DNA of 62,693 nt from an uncultured Alistipes sp. Lineage in GTDB: Bacteria > Bacteroidota > Bacteroidia > Bacteroidales > Rikenellaceae. Every line of letters starts with the position of its first letter. Position 1 is the stretch's first letter. The notes under the pieces are model-generated. The model saw nothing but the letters and a program-made list of their open reading frames with translations, searched no databases and was not told the DNA's origin. The position numbers were made by a program, and so were the translations under genes. The DNA lies in the NCBI RefSeq assembly GCF_949296715.1, contig NZ_CASFQD010000041.1:1-62693 (forward strand), given 5' to 3'. Below are positions 59,385-62,693 of the stretch, in pieces.

Positions 59385-60002
59385 CTACTTGCTGAAGAAC
59401 TTGTACTGAAACAGAAGCAGATAGACTACGGCAACGGAGATGTAGGCATCGGCCAGGTTGAAGATCGCACCGAAGAAGTAGTTGTTGCTGTCGACCAGAA
59501 AGCGCAGGAAGCCCGGCACACCGTTCCACTGGAAGAGCGGGAAGTAGAACATGTCGACCACCTTGCCCATCATGAATCCGGCGTATTGCCCGCCGAAATG
59601 TGCGACGGTGGCGGGCGTGGATTCCGAGAAGATCAGCCCGTAGAAGGCGCTGTCGAGGATGTTGCCCAGTGCACCGGCGACGATGAGCGCCAGCCCGACG
59701 AAGACGCCCGTCGGGGTTTCGCGCCTTTTGTGGCGCAGCAGGTGGAGGATGAGCCACCCCAGTCCGCCCACCATGGCGATGCGGAAGAGCCCCAGCAGCA
59801 GCTTGCCCCAGTCGAATCCGCCCGGCGTGGCGATGTGCATGCCGAAGGCGGCGCCGTTGTTCTCGATGAAGCGCAGCTGGAACCAGTCGGGGAAGACGAT
59901 GATCGCCTCGTCGAGGTGCATGTGGGTCTTGACCCAGATTTTGAGCGCCTGGTCCGCAATGAGCAGCAGCAGGACGAGCAGGGATATTTTCTTCAGATTC
60001 AT
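59385..60002 (-). CDS. lspA: Lipoprotein signal peptidase (signal peptidase II)
   Basis: The product is 205 residues with four membrane helices. The catalytic aspartates are seen in GNILDSAFYG and FNLADAYIS, and IENNGAAFG is the conserved N-terminal box. It cuts prolipoproteins just before the lipidated cysteine, the step needed by the many lipoproteins encoded in this window. It is somewhat longer than the Gram-negative average (~165) because of an extra loop (residues ~125-160), which is usual in Bacteroidota. It has its own promoter; the frequent partner ileS is not next to it here. Confidence 0.95.
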   Translation of the reverse strand: MNLKKISLLVLLLLIADQALKIWVKTHMHLDEAIIVFPDWFQLRFIENNGAAFGMHIATPGGFDWGKLLLGLFRIAMVGGLGWLILHLLRHKRRETPTGVFVGLALIVAGALGNILDSAFYGLIFSESTPATVAHFGGQYAGFMMGKVVDMFYFPLFQWNGVPGFLRFLVDSNNYFFGAIFNLADAYISVAVVYLLLFQYKFFSK

Positions 60003-60246
60003 CTTTGCGAATGATTATGGCGCAAAAATAAGAAAAAAACTTCGCTTTCCGGCAGGGTGCATGATTTTCACGTTGTTTCCGCCAACATGTGGCTCCGCGC
60101 TTCGCTCCGGCTCGTCAGGGGCCCGTTCCCTTTCTGCGTGTGGCCTCCGGTTTCCTTTCGCGCGGGAGACCGCGAGTTTCTCCCGCACGCCCCCCCCCCT
60201 CCTCCGGTTCCCTCCCTTATGCCGCAGCGCGGAACCCGTCCGAACG
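60003..60246. other. Spacer between lspA and the BACON-like lipoprotein
   Basis: Contains the lspA promoter and a run of nine C around 60190; no gene is seen. Confidence 0.6.
60023..60030 (-). promoter_or_regulatory. lspA: lspA promoter (-7 element)
   Basis: TATTTTTG on the reverse strand, 20 bases before the start codon; no good -33 match. Confidence 0.5.
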
Positions 60247-60247
60247 C

Positions 60248-60281
60248 AAAGAGACGCTGCAACGGTTAGCAGCGTCTCTTT
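60248..60281 (-). terminator. Terminator of the BACON-like lipoprotein gene
   Basis: AAAGAGACGCTGC (60248-60260) pairs perfectly with GCAGCGTCTCTTT (60269-60281), T-rich on both strands and so usable in both directions. Confidence 0.85.
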
Positions 60282-60350
60282 CGAACGGTCCGGTAATCGG
60301 GAACAGATGGTCGCCTTCCGGTTCTGCAATGCGAACCGGCTCTCCCGGTT

Positions 60351-61472
60351 CTATTTAGCCGCGGGGATGTGCGTATATTCGTAGCGGGTCCAGTTCCCGT
60401 CGCGGGTCTCGGTGCAGGAGACGACATACCCTTCGTCGTCCACCTCGTAGGTGAGGTCGAAGTCGTCCTTCCCGGCCCATTCGCTGTCACCGCGCTCCTG
60501 GTACAGCAGGTTGCGGCACGGCGTGCCGAGCAGTCCTGTAATTCCGAGTTCCTCGTCCCATGTGTAGCGATAATAGCCGAGGTCGAAGTTTTCCCGGTTC
60601 GCCAGTGTCTTGTGATAGGTGTAGCGGAAGATATGGGTCGCTTCCGCACCGCCGTCCTCGCTGTACAGCGTTTTGACGAGGTTGCCATCCTCCCAGATGT
60701 TCTCCTGCCACTCTCCGGGCTGTTCGATCCGGATCAACTGTCCCTCTGCGTCGTATGAATAAGTCGTTGTGCTGCCGGAACGCTCGGTGCGGATAACCCG
60801 GCCGTTGTCATCGAGATAGGCCTTGTAGCTCTTCGTCGAACTCTCGGAGTAGGCGAGGTCTTCCCACAGCACCTGCACGGTGACGGTGTTGCCGTTATAC
60901 TCGAAGGTGGCGGTGGTCCGTTCCTCCGAGCCGACCTGCTGCGTCCACTTCGTGATCCGGTTGCTGCTGTCATACGTCGCCGAGTACGTGAAGCTTGCGC
61001 CGGAGGAGTTGCCCTCGGGGTGTCCCGTGATTGTCGAGATGAGCCGGGCGCCCGACGGGGCCTCTCCGCCGCCGGGAATCTCCCCTTCAGCCGTCGTCGC
61101 CTGCTGCTCGACGGTGATCCGCACCTTCGTGCCGCCCGATTCGAATGTGACGGTCGCCTGGCGGTCTGTCCCCGAGGTGTTCACGGCGAGCGTGATTGAA
61201 ACGGTGTAGTCGCCGTCGGCATCGCCGTGGTCGGGCGTGACCGTGATCCAGTCGCAGCCGGCGCGCGTCTCCGATACGGTGGCGCGCCATGCCCCTTCGG
61301 TGGTGAAGGAGATGTTGGCGGAGAGCGAAGTCTCGTCGGCGTAGAGTTTGTAACCGGTCTGTGTCCCCGGTGTCAGCCGGATGGCGTTTTTGTCACCGCC
61401 TCCCGCATCGTTCGAGCAGGCCGCAAGAAGAGATGCTGCCAGGGTGAGCAGGATGGTACAGCATTTTTTCAT
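60351..61472 (-). CDS. Lipoprotein with BACON-like domain and YD-repeat/DUF4595-like region
   Basis: The product is 373 residues from ATG 61472. The lipobox is LLAAC (Cys19) followed by SNDAGGGD. Residues ~30-125 look like a BACON/Ig-like module (ANISFTTEGAWRATVSETR, GCDWITVTPDHGDADGDYTV, RQATVTFESGGTKVRITVEQ), a fold often used to bind glycan or mucin. The rest has RHS-like strands (TYDSSNRITKWTQQVG, YSYDAEGQLIRIEQPG), like DUF4595 proteins. Function unknown, surface location likely. The upstream frame to 61592 lies in the untranslated leader. The promoter is 270 bases upstream (61741-61772). Confidence 0.75.
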   Translation of the reverse strand: MKKCCTILLTLAASLLAACSNDAGGGDKNAIRLTPGTQTGYKLYADETSLSANISFTTEGAWRATVSETRAGCDWITVTPDHGDADGDYTVSITLAVNTSGTDRQATVTFESGGTKVRITVEQQATTAEGEIPGGGEAPSGARLISTITGHPEGNSSGASFTYSATYDSSNRITKWTQQVGSEERTTATFEYNGNTVTVQVLWEDLAYSESSTKSYKAYLDDNGRVIRTERSGSTTTYSYDAEGQLIRIEQPGEWQENIWEDGNLVKTLYSEDGGAEATHIFRYTYHKTLANRENFDLGYYRYTWDEELGITGLLGTPCRNLLYQERGDSEWAGKDDFDLTYEVDDEGYVVSCTETRDGNWTRYEYTHIPAAK

Positions 61473-61735
61473 GATAGTGAGTTGTTGTGCACCCCGGCTC
61501 CCGTGATGCGGGTCGTAAAAGAAAGTGTGGAGCCGTTCGTTTATCTGACGAGAGGCTCTGGTAAGCCCGAAAACAAATAAACAATACCCCACACTCGTAT
61601 AGCAGAAAGTGGAGCACCTTCAGCCGATACAAGTGATGAGTGTGCCGTTTCCCTTGTTTTCTTGAAATTTACCAGATTCCTCGCCAAGGATAAAAGCGAA
61701 ACACTTTCATCAAAATATGTCTTACCGTATGCCGG
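61473..61735 (-). promoter_or_regulatory. Long structured 5' leader of the BACON-like gene
   Basis: About 260 bases separate promoter and start codon. On the reverse strand AGTGTGG can pair with CCACACT about 60 bases later, with GTTTAT/ATAAAC and GGCT/AGCC nested inside. An earlier CCAC could pair with the same GTGG, giving an alternative hairpin. No known riboswitch is recognised. Confidence 0.4.
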
Positions 61736-61740
61736 TATGG

Positions 61741-61772
61741 CAAAGGTAGAAAATGTTTCTTGAAATGACAAA
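61741..61772 (-). promoter_or_regulatory. Promoter of the BACON-like lipoprotein gene
   Basis: On the reverse strand TTTG (61769-61772), 20 bases, TACCTTTG (61741-61748): a near-perfect consensus match. Confidence 0.8.
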
Positions 61773-62142
61773 CACGACTGTGAGAGGAGAGCTCCTCGCG
61801 GGCGAAAGGTCGGCGCGATGGCTTTGAATTTGAAAGAGCGGCGATGCGTCTCCTCGGCGGGCCGTTCCCGCGGGGTGCTTCCTCGCGTGACTGCGCTGTT
61901 CGGGTTGCCGTGGCGGCAGCCGCAGGTGCGGATCGGGATGGCGCGCGCCTGTTTCCTGTCCGGGCTCGGCGCTGATTGTTTTTTTTGCCGGGCCCGCGTG
62001 GAGAACCTTCCTGCCCGAAGCGGGGCCCATGTGCGGGGGCCTCTTGAAAACGCAGGGCCTGCGGCCGTTTCCTTCATATATAAAGGTATGAAGCCCGATT
62101 TTTAAGAAAATTGAATTTTTCGTGAAAAAAGATGCCGAAAGA
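61773..62142. other. Spacer upstream of the rRNA promoters
   Basis: No gene recognised. The composition changes from GC-rich to AT-rich at about 62075 toward the promoters. Confidence 0.6.
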
Positions 62143-62173
62143 TTTGCGGATTCGAAAAAAGTCGCTACCTTTG
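62143..62173 (+). promoter_or_regulatory. rRNA operon promoter P1
   Basis: TTTG (62143-62146), 19 bases, TACCTTTG (62166-62173), about 390 bases upstream of 16S. Confidence 0.75.
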
Positions 62174-62289
62174 CATCCGCATTTGAGAAATAACGGTTCT
62201 TACAAATAAAACAAGGGGTTTACAATAAAGGAGCTCATTGTAGTTTGTAGCCTGAATTTCAGACAGATGCAAAGTTCTTGAAAAAGTTT

Positions 62290-62320
62290 TTGGAAGATTG
62301 AAAAAGATGACTTATCTTTG
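62290..62320 (+). promoter_or_regulatory. rRNA operon promoter P2
   Basis: TTG (62290-62292), 20 bases, TATCTTTG (62313-62320). A 21-base stretch over and after the -7 element is repeated at P3. Confidence 0.75.
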
Positions 62321-62375
62321 CAATCCCTTTCGAGTTCGACTCGCAAGAGCGGCTTGAAAAAATCTTTGAAAAAGA

Positions 62376-62407
62376 TTTGGAGATTACAAAAATAGCGCTT
62401 ATCTTTG
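62376..62407 (+). promoter_or_regulatory. rRNA operon promoter P3
   Basis: TTTG (62376-62379), 20 bases, TATCTTTG (62400-62407), 87 bases after P2 and with the same following bases. Confidence 0.75.
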
Positions 62408-62447
62408 CAATCCCTTTCGCAACCTAAATGCGAAGCTTTTTTAAACT

Positions 62448-62458
62448 GGTTCTTTGAA
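62448..62458 (+). promoter_or_regulatory. boxA-like antitermination element
   Basis: TGGTTCTTTGA resembles the boxA element (TGCTCTTTGA type) found in rRNA leaders, about 100 bases before 16S; it recruits Nus factors. Confidence 0.55.
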
Positions 62459-62559
62459 TTACTGGTTATATTTGAGAGAAAAGAAATGTAGTATTTATCT
62501 GTCAATTTCCTTTAAAGGAAACGAATAGTCAGGACTCTAACGATACATTTATATTTTAT

Positions 62560-62693
<134 letters not shown>

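Noticed and set aside
60190..60200. Run of nine C as a phase-variable tract
   Set aside because: It lies in intergenic DNA outside any gene and promoter element, so slippage would have no evident effect.

Overview
The window comes from a high-GC member of the Bacteroidales, most likely Alistipes or a close relative. The right edge holds the first ~130 bases of a 16S rRNA gene whose opening reads like Alistipes. Promoters throughout match the Bacteroidota consensus (TTTG, about 20 bases, TAnnTTTG), and SusC/SusD pairs, a XylR-type regulator, GH92 and GH20 enzymes and many lipoproteins are present. Genus assignment is inference from a short 16S stretch.

Layout. 1-443 is a visibly AT-rich fragment with the start of a TetR-like regulator, an 18-bp inverted repeat and what looks like the 3' end of a tRNA-Ser gene followed by a terminator; I read it as the end of an integrated element. 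684-14680 is mostly core genome: an HdeD-like membrane protein, a three-gene envelope/fimbria-accessory operon, an ECF sigma factor with a tiny downstream gene, a cation efflux protein, prolyl-tRNA synthetase, an AlkZ-related protein, a flavin reductase, tRNA-Leu(UAG), then a co-transcribed FAD oxidoreductase, GT2 glycosyltransferase and TagB/TagF-like transferase. 14681-15820 has no protein gene but carries two apparent small-RNA genes that share promoter architecture and an almost identical ~57-base 5' segment. 15821-22511 holds a DUF3298-like lipoprotein, tRNA-Glu(CUC), a large lipoprotein with an internal duplication, xerC/hpf, a second flavin reductase and a XylR regulator.

22671-58833 is the centrepiece: about 36 kb of glycan-utilisation genes on the plus strand. 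The first block (22708-33646) carries a GH92 alpha-mannosidase with extra C-terminal domains, an EEP-fold phosphatase, a PLC-like/alkaline phosphatase fusion, an MGH1/GH63-like glycosidase, a metallophosphoesterase, a ROK kinase and a GH20 hexosaminidase. The second (33894-40463) is SusC, SusD, another EEP protein and an unknown lipoprotein. A GntR/UTRA regulator (40847-41578) follows, with its own terminator. The third block (41759-58833) carries a mannose-6-phosphate isomerase with an extra N-terminal domain, an MFS sugar transporter, a second ROK kinase, a second SusC/SusD pair, a second GH92, two unknown lipoproteins, an acetylesterase, a serine-type sulfatase and a propeller-like lipoprotein. 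A 14-bp palindrome TATGT-N4-ACATA sits at the promoters of both the GntR gene and the isomerase operon, suggesting one regulon.

Read together, mannose would be released by GH92 enzymes, imported, phosphorylated by a ROK kinase and isomerised to fructose-6-phosphate, while phosphate-, sulfate-, acetyl- and HexNAc-removing enzymes clear decorations. Four phosphoesterase-family genes in a mannose locus is unusual and points to a phosphorylated mannose glycan (phosphomannan, phosphorylated N-glycan or a GPI-type glycan); this is a hypothesis.

The right end (59234-62693) has tRNA-Leu(CAG), lspA, a BACON-like lipoprotein with a long structured leader, and the promoter region and start of an rRNA operon.
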